Assembly (NCBI RefSeq): GCF_024345495.1
Contig: NZ_JAGQBF010000011.1
Coordinates: 1-64,000 of the forward strand
Length of the DNA: 64,000 nt
Direction of reading: 5' to 3'
DNA from: Synechococcus sp. RedBA-s
Lineage (GTDB): Bacteria > Cyanobacteriota > Cyanobacteriia > PCC-6307 > Cyanobiaceae
The position numbers and the translations under genes were made by a program. Shown here in pieces: positions 46,558-55,683 of this stretch (positions are counted from its first letter, which is position 1; every line of letters begins with the position of its first letter). The notes below the pieces were generated by a model. That model was given only the letters and a program-made list of their open reading frames with translations, had not been told where the DNA came from and did not search any database.

Positions 46558-47364
46558 ATGCCCCCCCATCCCCAGCCTCCAATCCCGCGTCGGCCCCGGG
46601 CGCAACCACGCCCCCTGCGCTGGGCTCTGTTGGGGCTGAGCCTGGTGCTGGTGCTGGGCAGCGCCGCCGAAGCCCCGGCCATGCTCGCCATCGACCCGCT
46701 CACCGGGCCGCGCACACCACTGAACAAAGACTGGATCGGCCGCCGGTCGCTGGCGGCGGGCACACCGATCCTGGTGATGGCCGGCCACGCCGATTCCCAG
46801 GGCATGGCCGGATCAGGCACCAGCGGTGAAGCGGTGGATCGTTTCGGGGCCCAGCCGATGATCCCCGGCATCCGTGATGAGCTCTACTGGAATCTGCTCA
46901 CCGCCGAGCGGGTGGTGGCCTTGGGACGCCAGCGCGGTCTTCCGATCAGCCTCTACGTGCCAGCTCAACGCAGCATCGCCGACGGGGATGATCCCCGCAC
47001 CAACTGGAGTGTGGGCAAGGAGCATGTGCGCCGGGGGGGGTACGCCATGGAGATCCACTACGACGCCTACGGACCGGATGGCTTCGGCTCCGGTCTGATC
47101 CCGCCCCTGCACCAAGCCCCCAGCCTGCTCGACGAAAGCCTGGCCGCTGCCTTCGGGGCCTTTCCCTTTCAGTTCCGAGGCGGACTGGGAGCACCGCGCC
47201 GCGGCATCGCCATCCTCGAGATCGGCAAGCTGGAGAGTCCGCTGGAGTCGACCCTGAGGGATCCCGGCAGCCGGGATGCGGCGCTCAACGCCATCGCCGA
47301 GCGGGTGGTGACGGCCCTGGAGCAGGGCCTCAGCCCTGTGCAAAGGCGGCGTCCCCAGAGCTAG
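46558..47364 (+). CDS. Secreted N-acetylmuramoyl-L-alanine amidase-like protein
   Basis: A 268-residue exported protein with a signal peptide (WALLGLSLVLVLGSAAEAPA). Conserved-looking pieces are ILVMAGHADSQGMAG, AMEIHYDAYGPDGFGSGLIP and IAILEIGKLESPLE, which recall the zinc amidase fold (His, Glu, His, Glu). The assignment is by motif only. It follows the CCB-like gene by 11 bp. Confidence 0.6.
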   Translation: MPPHPQPPIPRRPRAQPRPLRWALLGLSLVLVLGSAAEAPAMLAIDPLTGPRTPLNKDWIGRRSLAAGTPILVMAGHADSQGMAGSGTSGEAVDRFGAQPMIPGIRDELYWNLLTAERVVALGRQRGLPISLYVPAQRSIADGDDPRTNWSVGKEHVRRGGYAMEIHYDAYGPDGFGSGLIPPLHQAPSLLDESLAAAFGAFPFQFRGGLGAPRRGIAILEIGKLESPLESTLRDPGSRDAALNAIAERVVTALEQGLSPVQRRRPQS

Positions 47365-47373
47365 CCGGGCGGT

Positions 47374-48462
47374 TCAGTCGAAAGCCCCCCGGGCCCGGCA
47401 GAGCTCTTCCAGGGCAGCATCCCCGCTCCAGTCCTGGGGGGTGGTGAACACCTCACTGACCAGTGCTTCGCGGCTACCGGGCTCGGGCCCATACCCGTAC
47501 TCCCAGCGCACCAGAGGGGGTAGCGACATCAGGATCGATTCGGTGCGGCCGTTGGTCTGCAGGCCGAAGATCGTGCCGCGATCGAACACCAGATTGAATT
47601 CCACGTAGCGGCCTCGGCGGTAGAGCTGGAACTGGCGTTCCCGATCTCCGTAGGGGATGCCATGGCGCTTCTCGACGATCGGCACGTAGCTGGGCAAAAA
47701 GGCATTGCCGCAGGCACTCGCCAGCTGGAACAACTGCTCCCAGCTGTGGGGAGAGGCTCCAACCCTCGCCGCTGCGGCCGCAGCCGGTCCGCTGGGATCC
47801 TGTCCCTTGTAGAGCGCGCCGGTGGGGTCCTGGTAGTCGTAGAAGATGCCGCCCACACCCCGGGTTTCATCGCGGTGCTTCAGGAAGAAATATTCATCGC
47901 ACCAGGGCTTGAAGACGCGATACAGGCTGGGATCCACGCTGTCACAGGCCCCCTGCAGGCTGCGGTGAAAGTGACGGGCATCCGCGAGGAAGGGGTAGTA
48001 GGGGGTGAGGTCGGCGCCACCTCCGAACCACCAGACCGGCCCCGCCTCGAAGTAGCGGTAGTTGAGGTGCACCGTGGGCACGTAGGGATTGCGGGGATGG
48101 AGCACCATTGAGGTGCCTGTGGCGAACCAGCGCTGGCCGGCGGCCTCAGGCCGTTGGCTGAGGATCGAGGGGGGCAGCTGATCGCCTTCCACCTCGGAGA
48201 AGTTCACCCCGCCCTGCTCGAAGATCCGACCGGCCTTCATCACCCGCGAGCGGCCGCCGCCGCCCTCCGGCCGCTCCCAGCTCTCCTCCTGAAACACCCC
48301 TTCGCCATCCAGGGCCTGGAGGCCAGCGCAGATGCTGTCCTGAAGGCCCATCAGCAGGGCGCGGGCCCGGGCGCGGGAGTCGGCCGGCGGATGCTCCAAG
48401 AGCTGGGCTCCCCCAGGGTTCGTCTCCCCATCGGCCACGCCCGTCTGTCCCTGCTCCGCCAC
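47374..48462 (-). CDS. hemF: Coproporphyrinogen III oxidase, oxygen-dependent
   Basis: A 362-residue enzyme turning coproporphyrinogen III to protoporphyrinogen IX. Motifs are [70 protein letters not shown] and [20 protein letters not shown]. It acts in heme and chlorophyll synthesis, upstream of the ferrochelatase encoded at 16.4 kb. The start at ATG 48462 is likely, though the first 20 residues are not conserved. Confidence 0.95.
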   Translation of the reverse strand: MAEQGQTGVADGETNPGGAQLLEHPPADSRARARALLMGLQDSICAGLQALDGEGVFQEESWERPEGGGGRSRVMKAGRIFEQGGVNFSEVEGDQLPPSILSQRPEAAGQRWFATGTSMVLHPRNPYVPTVHLNYRYFEAGPVWWFGGGADLTPYYPFLADARHFHRSLQGACDSVDPSLYRVFKPWCDEYFFLKHRDETRGVGGIFYDYQDPTGALYKGQDPSGPAAAAAARVGASPHSWEQLFQLASACGNAFLPSYVPIVEKRHGIPYGDRERQFQLYRRGRYVEFNLVFDRGTIFGLQTNGRTESILMSLPPLVRWEYGYGPEPGSREALVSEVFTTPQDWSGDAALEELCRARGAFD

Positions 48463-48592
48463 TGACGATCACGCCCCAGCGGACGTTCGAAACCTCTCCA
48501 CCATTCCAGCCCGTGGAACCGGGGCACAACCCTTCGAGAGCCTCTGTCATGGGGGCGGCCCCTAGGATCAGCCCTGATGCCGGCACCCACGG

Positions 48593-49699
48593 ATGGCCAC
48601 CGCTGAACAGGCTCTCGCCGCCCTCCAGCCCCTCTGCGACGCGGGCACCGGACGGAGTCTGCTCGAACTGGGCTGGATCCAGCAGGTGCGTCCCCAGGGG
48701 AGCCGCGTGGTCTTCAGCCTGGCGTTGCCGGGTTACGCCACCAGCCAGCGGGAGCGGATCGCCACCGAAGCGCGCGAGGCGCTGATGGCCATCGAGAGCA
48801 TCGAGGATGTTCAGATCGAGCTGGCGCAGCCCAGCGCTGGCGGGCGGCCCGAGGGTTCACCGATCGGCGGCGCCGGCCATGGCCCCGGCGGCGGCGGCAC
48901 CCTCCCCGAGCGCCAGGGCATCCCCGGCGTGGGCCGGATCATCGCCGTGAGCAGTGGCAAAGGCGGCGTGGGCAAGAGCACCGTGGCCGTGAACCTGGCC
49001 TGTGCCCTGGCCCAGAGCGGCCTGCGGGTGGGTCTGCTCGACGCTGACATCTATGGCCCCAATGCCCCGACCATGCTGGGTGTGGCCGACCGCACTCCCG
49101 AAGTACGCGGCAGCGGCAACGAGCAGGTGCTGGTGCCGATCGAGACCTGCGGCATCGCCATGGTGTCGATGGGGCTGCTGATCCAGGAGAACCAGCCGGT
49201 GGTGTGGCGGGGGCCGATGCTCAACGGCATCATCCGCCAGTTCCTCTACCAGTCGGACTGGGGTGAGCGCGACGTGCTGGTGGTGGACCTGCCGCCCGGC
49301 ACCGGCGATGCCCAGCTCACCCTGGCCCAGGCGGTGCCAATGGCCGGAGTGGTGATCGTGACCACCCCCCAGCGGGTGTCGCTGCAGGACGCCCGCCGCG
49401 GTCTGGCCATGTTCCTGCAGATGGGGGTTCCCGTGCTCGGCGTGGTCGAGAACATGAGCAGCTTCATCCCACCCGACCGGCCCGAGGCCAGCTACGCCAT
49501 CTTCGGCAGTGGCGGCGGGGCCATCCTCGCCGCCGAAGCCGATGTGCCCCTGCTGGCCAAGCTGCCCCTGGAGATGGCCGTGGTGGATGGGGGCGACCAG
49601 GGGCAACCGGTGGTGATCGCCCAACCCGAGTCGGCCACGGCCCGCGCCTTCCAAGGCCTGGCCCAGCGGATCAGCAGCCTCAGCCTGGCCGCCGCCTGA
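48593..49699 (+). CDS. mrp: Mrp/ApbC-type iron-sulfur carrier ATPase
   Basis: A 368-residue P-loop protein. An N-terminal FeS-assembly domain (residues 1-90) is followed by the ATPase: VSSGKGGVGKSTVAVNLACA (deviant Walker A), GLLDADIYGPNAPTMLGV and DVLVVDLPPGTGDAQLTLAQ. Proteins of this kind (NBP35/ApbC/HCF101) pass FeS clusters to targets; HCF101 in plastids serves photosystem I, and psaD lies nearby. The CxxC near the C-terminus is not obvious here. rodA follows 5 bp later. Confidence 0.9.
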   Translation: MATAEQALAALQPLCDAGTGRSLLELGWIQQVRPQGSRVVFSLALPGYATSQRERIATEAREALMAIESIEDVQIELAQPSAGGRPEGSPIGGAGHGPGGGGTLPERQGIPGVGRIIAVSSGKGGVGKSTVAVNLACALAQSGLRVGLLDADIYGPNAPTMLGVADRTPEVRGSGNEQVLVPIETCGIAMVSMGLLIQENQPVVWRGPMLNGIIRQFLYQSDWGERDVLVVDLPPGTGDAQLTLAQAVPMAGVVIVTTPQRVSLQDARRGLAMFLQMGVPVLGVVENMSSFIPPDRPEASYAIFGSGGGAILAAEADVPLLAKLPLEMAVVDGGDQGQPVVIAQPESATARAFQGLAQRISSLSLAAA

Positions 49700-49704
49700 T
49701 CCCG

Positions 49705-50979
49705 ATGGCCTTGCTGGGCAGCCGGCGCAGCATGTTCTCAGCGGCCAAACCGGCTCGCCGGCGGCTTCTTGAGGGGGTGGATCTGATGCTGTGGGGCATC
49801 CCCCTGGCCATGGTGGCGGTGGCCGGCATCCTGATCGCCAGCACCCAGCGCCAGGCCCCTTACGCGATCTGGTACCAGCACTGGATCATTGCCGCTGTGG
49901 GACTGGGCCTCGCCCTGGTGCTGGCCCGGATTCCGCTGGAGCGCTACCAGCCATTCCGCTGGCTGATCTACGGGGCGATGGTGGCCAGCCTGATGGCGGT
50001 GCGGGTGGTGGGGGTCAGCGCGCTGGGTGCCCAGAGCTGGATCAACATCGCCGGCTTCAACGTGCAGCCCTCGGAGTTCGCCAAAGTGGCTGCGATCCTG
50101 CTGCTGGCCGGTGTGCTGGCCCGGCATCCGGTGGAGCGGCCCGTTGACCTGATCCGGCCGGTGGCCATGATCAGCGTGCCCTGGCTGCTGGTGTTCGTGC
50201 AGCCCGATCTGGGCACCTCGCTGGTGTTCGGAGCGGTACTGCTGGTGATGATGTTCTGGTCGGGGATGCCAGGGGCCTGGCTGCTGCTGCTGCTCTCGCC
50301 CCTGTTCAGCGCCATCCTGGCGGGCACCATTCCCTGGGCCCTGGTGGCCTGGGTGCCGGCCATGGCTGTGCTGGCCTGGCGCTCCCTGCCATGGAAGTCC
50401 CTGGCCGCGTCGGTCACTCTGGTGATTCAGGGGATGTTCGCCCTCGGCACCCCCTGGCTCTGGGCCCACGGCCTCAAGGAGCACCAGCGGGCACGACTCA
50501 CCATGTTTCTCGATCCCTCCCAGGATCCCCTCGGTGGGGGGTACCACCTCCTGCAGAGCACGGTGGGCATCGGTTCAGGGGGGCTCTGGGGCACCGGACT
50601 GATGCAGGGCCACCTCACCCTGTTGCGCTTCATCCCCGAACAGCACACCGACTTCATCTTCAGTGCCCTGGGGGAGGAGACCGGCTTCATCGGCTCCACC
50701 CTGGTGGTGGTGGGATTCGTGCTGCTGATGTGGCGCCTGCTCCAGATCGCCGGGCGGGCCCGCAGCGATTACGAATCGCTGGTGGTGGTGGGGATCGGCG
50801 CGATGCTGATGTTTCAAGTGGTGGTAAACATCAACATGACCATCGGTCTGGGCCCGATCACCGGCATTCCCCTGCCCTGGCTGAGCTATGGCCGCTCCGC
50901 CATGCTGGTGAACTTCATCTCTCTGGGGCTGTGCGCCTCGGTGTCGCGCCACGGGCGCCCGCCTCAGCGGCGATGGTGA
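49705..50979 (+). CDS. rodA: Rod-shape-determining protein RodA (SEDS family)
   Basis: A 424-residue polytopic membrane protein with about ten spans. Signature pieces are VQPSEFAKVAAILLLAG, WLLVFVQPDLGTSLVFGAVL, FIPEQHTDFIFSALGEETGF and GLGPITGIPLPWLSYGRSAM. SEDS proteins polymerise glycan strands of peptidoglycan for elongation. It lies 5 bp after mrp and overlaps the histidine kinase start by 7 bp. Confidence 0.93.
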   Translation: MALLGSRRSMFSAAKPARRRLLEGVDLMLWGIPLAMVAVAGILIASTQRQAPYAIWYQHWIIAAVGLGLALVLARIPLERYQPFRWLIYGAMVASLMAVRVVGVSALGAQSWINIAGFNVQPSEFAKVAAILLLAGVLARHPVERPVDLIRPVAMISVPWLLVFVQPDLGTSLVFGAVLLVMMFWSGMPGAWLLLLLSPLFSAILAGTIPWALVAWVPAMAVLAWRSLPWKSLAASVTLVIQGMFALGTPWLWAHGLKEHQRARLTMFLDPSQDPLGGGYHLLQSTVGIGSGGLWGTGLMQGHLTLLRFIPEQHTDFIFSALGEETGFIGSTLVVVGFVLLMWRLLQIAGRARSDYESLVVVGIGAMLMFQVVVNINMTIGLGPITGIPLPWLSYGRSAMLVNFISLGLCASVSRHGRPPQRRW

Positions 50980-52370
50980 GCCTGGCCGCCCTGCGGGCGC
51001 GGCTGGCCCAGGGGGTCCCGGCGGGCCGCAGCGACGACGACACCGCCAGACGGCAATGGTGGGCGGCGCTGGCCACCCTGCAGGATGACTTTCTGCCGCC
51101 CCTGCAGCCGCTGCGGGGGGTCTGGCTGGCCTCGCCGCTGCCGGCGCTCTATGAACCCGAGCTGCTGGAACCCCTGCAGGGCTGGGTCTGGGCACCGCCC
51201 CAGATCGCCGGCAACCTCAGCCCCTCGGGGCCCCTGCTGCCCATTCCGGGCAGCAGGGGCAGCGCTGGGGCGCCGTCCCCAGGCCACGCCAGCAGCTACG
51301 AACGCCTGGCCCTCGAGCCCGAAGACGGCACCGACCCCCTGCTGGTGCTGATCACACCCAAGCTGCAGCTGGCCATGGCCCTAGAGGGCCCTCCGCGGCA
51401 GCGGCAGTTGCTGCTGCGCTTCGATCCCACCACCCTCTCGGAAACGCTGGCTCTGGTGGATCAGCGCCTGCGGGCCACCGCCCCCCAGGCCGCCCTAAAG
51501 CTGCGCCAGGCCCTGCAGGCCCTCGGGCCGCTGAGCAGTGAGGAGACCATGGCGCTGCGCTTCTGGCCGAGGTTGGCGGAGCGGCTGGCGGCGATGGCCC
51601 CGAGCCTCACCCTGCAGCCCCTGGTCCAAGGCCGGGACGACGGGCAGAGGGAGAGCAGCGGTGAGCTGGCCCTGCTCGAGGCCCTTACCCATGAGGTGCG
51701 CACTCCCCTGGCCACGATCCGCACCCTGATTCGCTCATTGCTGCGGCGCGCTGACCTGCCGTCGGTGGTGCGTCAGCGGCTGGAGCAGATCGACGGGGAG
51801 TGCAGCGAACAGATCGATCGCTTCGGCCTGATCTTCCATGCGGCCGAACTCCAGCGCCAGCCTCGGCCCCGCCAGACCCTGGCCCGCACCGACCTGGCCC
51901 AGCTGCTGCAGGGCTTCGAGGAGCTCTGGCAACGGCAGCTGGGTCGCCGGGGCCTGAAACTGAAGCTGGAGATCAGCGCGCAGCTGCCGCCAGTGCTGAG
52001 CGATCCGAGCCGGCTGGAGACGATGCTGGGCGGCCTGGTGGATCGCTTCATCCGCAGCCTGCCCTCGGGCAGCACGGTGCTGATCCGGCTGCAGCCGGCA
52101 GGCTCGCGCTTGAAGCTGCAACTGCGCTGCACCGAGCCACCCGCACGGGAAGCATCCCCCCCCGACGCCCCTGAGCAGGACGCCGCCGCCGATGTGGGCC
52201 CCGTGCTGCGCTGGAATCCGCTCACCGGCAGCCTGCAGTTGAGCCGCCAGGCCACCCAGCGGCTATTTCATAGCCTGGGGGGCCGTTTCACCGAACGGAC
52301 CGGCCAGGGACTGACCGTGTTCTTTCCAGTAGCAGACCACAGCAACGAAGGCGACGGCAACGTTTGTTGA
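50973..52370 (+). CDS. Two-component sensor histidine kinase
   Basis: A 465-residue protein. The dimerisation/phospho-acceptor helix is LLEALTHEVRTPLATIRTLI (His), followed by a HATPase-like region (TMLGGLVDRFIRSLPSGSTV ... GQGLTVFFPV). The N boxes are degenerate, so catalysis may be weakened. The N-terminal 230 residues have no clear transmembrane span, suggesting a cytoplasmic sensor. No response regulator gene is adjacent. It precedes psaD by 117 bp. Confidence 0.8.
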   Translation: MVSLAALRARLAQGVPAGRSDDDTARRQWWAALATLQDDFLPPLQPLRGVWLASPLPALYEPELLEPLQGWVWAPPQIAGNLSPSGPLLPIPGSRGSAGAPSPGHASSYERLALEPEDGTDPLLVLITPKLQLAMALEGPPRQRQLLLRFDPTTLSETLALVDQRLRATAPQAALKLRQALQALGPLSSEETMALRFWPRLAERLAAMAPSLTLQPLVQGRDDGQRESSGELALLEALTHEVRTPLATIRTLIRSLLRRADLPSVVRQRLEQIDGECSEQIDRFGLIFHAAELQRQPRPRQTLARTDLAQLLQGFEELWQRQLGRRGLKLKLEISAQLPPVLSDPSRLETMLGGLVDRFIRSLPSGSTVLIRLQPAGSRLKLQLRCTEPPAREASPPDAPEQDAAADVGPVLRWNPLTGSLQLSRQATQRLFHSLGGRFTERTGQGLTVFFPVADHSNEGDGNVC

Positions 52371-52437
52371 CGGGTGTGAAGAGAGCCGCGCCTGTGGCAG
52401 GACCCCCCAGATTGCAGTGCTAGCTTCCAGCCGACAT

Positions 52438-52471
52438 GGTCCGCCGACTCACTGATGGGTCCGCCGACTCA
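52438..52471 (+). repeat. 14-bp direct repeat upstream of psaD
   Basis: GGTCCGCCGACTCA occurs at 52438-52451 and again at 52458-52471, 20 bp apart start to start, ending 16 bp before psaD. It may be a regulatory site pair or a leader feature. Confidence 0.55.
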
Positions 52472-52487
52472 ACCATCCCCAACAGCC

Positions 52488-52919
52488 ATGACAGCAACGG
52501 CGCTGAGCGGTCAACTCCCCAAGTCCATCGGCAGCACGGGCGGTCTGCTCAACTCCGCCGAAACCGAGGAGAAGTACGCCATTACCTGGACCAGTGGCAA
52601 GGGCCAGGTGTTTGAGCTTCCCACCGGTGGAGCTGCGGAGATGAATGTGGGCGAGAACATCATGTACTTCTCCCGCAAGGAGCAGTGCCTGGCGCTCGGC
52701 ACCCAGCTACGCACCAAGTTCAAGCCTCGCATCGAGGATTACAAGATCTACCGCATTTTCCCGGGCGGAGATACCGAGTATCTGCATCCGAAGGATGGCG
52801 TTTTCCCCGAGAAAGTGAACGAAGGTCGTCCGATCGTGGGCCACAACCCCCGCAGCATCGGCCAGAACCCCGATCCCTCCACCCTCAAGTTCTCCGGACG
52901 CAACACCTTCGACTCCTGA
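52488..52919 (+). CDS. psaD: Photosystem I subunit II
   Basis: A 143-residue stromal subunit of photosystem I that docks ferredoxin. The start is ATG 52488 ([20 protein letters not shown]). Conserved core: [38 protein letters not shown] and [20 protein letters not shown]. Length is normal. A strong terminator follows. Confidence 0.97.
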   Translation: MTATALSGQLPKSIGSTGGLLNSAETEEKYAITWTSGKGQVFELPTGGAAEMNVGENIMYFSRKEQCLALGTQLRTKFKPRIEDYKIYRIFPGGDTEYLHPKDGVFPEKVNEGRPIVGHNPRSIGQNPDPSTLKFSGRNTFDS

Positions 52920-52970
52920 GTCCAGGTGGGAATCAGCCCCTGGGCGTGATTCCTCCAACCTTTAGAAAGG

Positions 52971-52995
52971 CGGGGCCGGGTGCCCCGTTTTTTTT
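52971..52995 (+). terminator. Terminator after psaD
   Basis: CGGGGC stem, CGGGT loop, GCCCCG, then eight T (52988-52995). It ends the psaD transcript and lies just upstream of trpE. Confidence 0.92.
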
Positions 52996-53012
52996 GTCTG
53001 CCCGTTGCCGTG

Positions 53013-54536
53013 ATGCCCTCTCCCGATCGCAACGCATTCCTCGCCCAGGCGGCGGGCGGCAGCACCTTCATCCCCCTCTGGAAGCGCTGGCCCGCTGACC
53101 TGGAAACCCCGCTCACCACCTGGCTGAAGGTGGGGTCCGCCAGCGGCCATGGCGTGCTGCTGGAGTCGGTGGAGGGGGGCGAGCAGCTGGGGCGGTGGAG
53201 CTTTGTGGTGGCCGATCCGCTCTGGACCCTCACCGTGCGCGGCGAGGACGGCGTTCAGTGCTGGCGCGATGGCCGTCAGGCCCATTTGCGGGGCAACCCC
53301 TTCGAACTGCTCTCCGGCTGCCTGGCCTCGCTCCGGCCCAGCACCATCCCCGGCCTGCCGCCCCTGGGGCAACTGTTCGGTTTCTGGGGCTACGAGCTGA
53401 TCCGCTGGATCGAGCCCAGCGTGCCCGTCCACCCCAGCGACCCCGGCGGCCCGCCCGACGGCTGCTGGATGCTGGCCGACAGCCTGCTGGTGTTCGATCA
53501 GGTGAAACGTCAGATCACGGCCGTGGCCTACGCCGACCTCAGCGGCGGCGCCGATCCCCTGCAGGCCTACGCCGAGGCCGTCGCCCGGATCCAGTCACTG
53601 GAGGAGCGCATGCACGGCCCGCTTCCTGACGGCGTCAGCCCCCTGCGCTGGGAGGCTGAGCCCACGCTGGAGCTGGACACCCGCAGCAACCGCAGCCAGA
53701 CCGATTTCGAGGCAGCGGTGGTGGCCGCCCGGGAGCACATCGCCGCCGGTGACGTCTTCCAGCTGGTGCTCAGCCAGCGGCTGGAGACCCGCATCCAGCA
53801 GGACCCCTTCGATCTCTACCGCAGCCTGCGGATGGTGAACCCATCCCCCTACATGGCCTTCTTCAATTTCGGCGGCTGGTATCTGATCGGCTCCAGCCCC
53901 GAGGTGATGGTCAAGGCCGAGCCGGTGGCCGGCGGCATCCGGGCCTCCCTGCGCCCGATCGCCGGCACCCGCCCGCGCGGGGTGGATGAGGCCCACGACC
54001 TGGCCCTGGAAGAGGAGCTGCTGGCCGATCCCAAGGAACGCGCCGAGCACGTGATGCTGGTGGATCTGGGACGCAACGACCTGGGCCGGGTCTGCCGGCC
54101 GGGCACGGTGGAGGTGACCGAGCTGATGGTGGTGGAGCGCTACTCCCACGTGATGCATATCGTCAGCCAGGTGGAGGGCCTGCTCGATTCAGGCCACGAT
54201 GTCTGGGATCTGCTCAAGGCCTCCTTCCCCGCCGGCACCGTCAGCGGCGCCCCCAAGATCCGGGCCATGCAACTGATCCACCAGCACGAACCAGATGCCC
54301 GCGGCCCCTACTCCGGGGTGTACGGGGCGGTGGATCTGGCCGGTGCCCTCAACACCGCCATCACGATCCGCACCATGGTGGTGCTCCCCGACGGCGAGGG
54401 GGGCTGGCGGGTGCAGGTGCAGGCCGGGGCAGGCCTGGTGGCCGATTCCCAGCCGGCCGCCGAGTATCAGGAAACACTCAACAAGGCCCGCGGTCTGCTC
54501 AAAGCCCTGGCCTGCCTGCAGGGGAGCGGCACATGA
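53013..54536 (+). CDS. trpE: Anthranilate synthase component I
   Basis: A 507-residue chorismate-utilising enzyme making anthranilate for tryptophan. The start is ATG 53013 (MPSPDRNAFLAQAAGGSTFI), just after the psaD terminator. Motifs include SPYMAFFNFGGWYLIGSSPE, IAGTRPRGVDEAHDLALEEE, VMLVDLGRNDLGRVC and FPAGTVSGAPKIRAMQLIHQ. It needs a TrpG glutaminase encoded elsewhere. gshA overlaps its stop by 4 bp. Confidence 0.92.
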   Translation: MPSPDRNAFLAQAAGGSTFIPLWKRWPADLETPLTTWLKVGSASGHGVLLESVEGGEQLGRWSFVVADPLWTLTVRGEDGVQCWRDGRQAHLRGNPFELLSGCLASLRPSTIPGLPPLGQLFGFWGYELIRWIEPSVPVHPSDPGGPPDGCWMLADSLLVFDQVKRQITAVAYADLSGGADPLQAYAEAVARIQSLEERMHGPLPDGVSPLRWEAEPTLELDTRSNRSQTDFEAAVVAAREHIAAGDVFQLVLSQRLETRIQQDPFDLYRSLRMVNPSPYMAFFNFGGWYLIGSSPEVMVKAEPVAGGIRASLRPIAGTRPRGVDEAHDLALEEELLADPKERAEHVMLVDLGRNDLGRVCRPGTVEVTELMVVERYSHVMHIVSQVEGLLDSGHDVWDLLKASFPAGTVSGAPKIRAMQLIHQHEPDARGPYSGVYGAVDLAGALNTAITIRTMVVLPDGEGGWRVQVQAGAGLVADSQPAAEYQETLNKARGLLKALACLQGSGT

Positions 54537-55681
54537 GCGATCGCCTGCTGCTCAAAGGCTTTGAAGTGGAATTGTTCACCGGCCGGGCCGACGGCACCGT
54601 GGTGGGGGTGGCGGAGCAGGTGGCGGTCCAGCTCGAGGGGTTCGTCACCGAACCGGACCACCGCAACCTCGAGTACATAACCCCGCCGGATGCCGACTAC
54701 GCCCGCCAGCTGGAGCTGCTGCTGGAGCCGAGGAGGCGACTGCGCCGCTGGCTGGACGAGCGCGGCTTGACCCTTCTGCCGGGCAGCACCCTCAGCCTGG
54801 GGGACAGCCAGCGCTTCGAGCGCTCCGACCCCTCGAACCCTTATCACGGCTACATCGAGGCCACCTACGGCACCAGGGTGGTGACCGCCAGCGTGCACAT
54901 CAACCTCGGGCTCACCGAGATGGGGGGCCTGTTCGCCGGCTGCCGGCTGCTGCGCTGCGAAGGCGCCCTGCTGCTGGCCCTCAGCGCCAGTTCACCCTTC
55001 CTCGATGGGGCCGCCACCGGCGCCCACTCCCAGCGCTGGCTGCAGTTCCCGCTCACCCCGCCCACGGTGCCGCTGTTTCTCGATCATCAGCACTACATCA
55101 CCTGGATGGAGGCCCAGCTGGCGGCCGGTGCCATGCGCAACGTGCGCCATCTCTGGACCTCCGTGCGGCCCAACGGGGACGCCCGGCCCCACGACCTCAA
55201 CCGGCTGGAGATCCGGATCTGCGACCTGATCAGCCATCCCCGCCAGCTCCTGGCCGTCACGGTGTTCGCGGAACTGCGCCTGCTGCAGCTTCTCGACACT
55301 CCCCAGCTCCATGACCCCCTGAGCGCCAGCCGGCTGGGGCCGGATGAGCTGGCCAAGCTGGCCGACCGCAACGACCGCGCCGCCGCCCGCCACAGCCTCA
55401 GGGCCATCCTTCATGACTGGCGCACGGGGGAGGAGATCGAAGCCGCTGCCTGGATTCAGCGGGAGCTGGAGCAGATGGCGCCGCTCGCCGCCAAACTCGG
55501 CCTCAGTCCCTGGCTGGAGCCGCTCCACACCATGCTGCGCCAGGGCAATGAAGCCATGCGCTGGCTGGAGCGGCACGACGCCGGAGTGCCATTGAGCCGG
55601 ATCCTGGCCGATGGAGTCACGGCCATGGGGCTGGCCGAAGTGGAACCAGCACCACGCAACACAGCGGCCTCTCACCCTTAG
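54533..55681 (+). CDS. gshA: Glutamate-cysteine ligase, cyanobacterial type
   Basis: A 382-residue enzyme for the first step of glutathione synthesis. It belongs to the plant/cyanobacterial GCL group: [45 protein letters not shown] and [20 protein letters not shown]. The ATGA overlap with trpE suggests translational coupling, an odd pairing functionally. ppc follows 2 bp later. Confidence 0.9.
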   Translation: MSDRLLLKGFEVELFTGRADGTVVGVAEQVAVQLEGFVTEPDHRNLEYITPPDADYARQLELLLEPRRRLRRWLDERGLTLLPGSTLSLGDSQRFERSDPSNPYHGYIEATYGTRVVTASVHINLGLTEMGGLFAGCRLLRCEGALLLALSASSPFLDGAATGAHSQRWLQFPLTPPTVPLFLDHQHYITWMEAQLAAGAMRNVRHLWTSVRPNGDARPHDLNRLEIRICDLISHPRQLLAVTVFAELRLLQLLDTPQLHDPLSASRLGPDELAKLADRNDRAAARHSLRAILHDWRTGEEIEAAAWIQRELEQMAPLAAKLGLSPWLEPLHTMLRQGNEAMRWLERHDAGVPLSRILADGVTAMGLAEVEPAPRNTAASHP

Positions 55682-55683
55682 GG

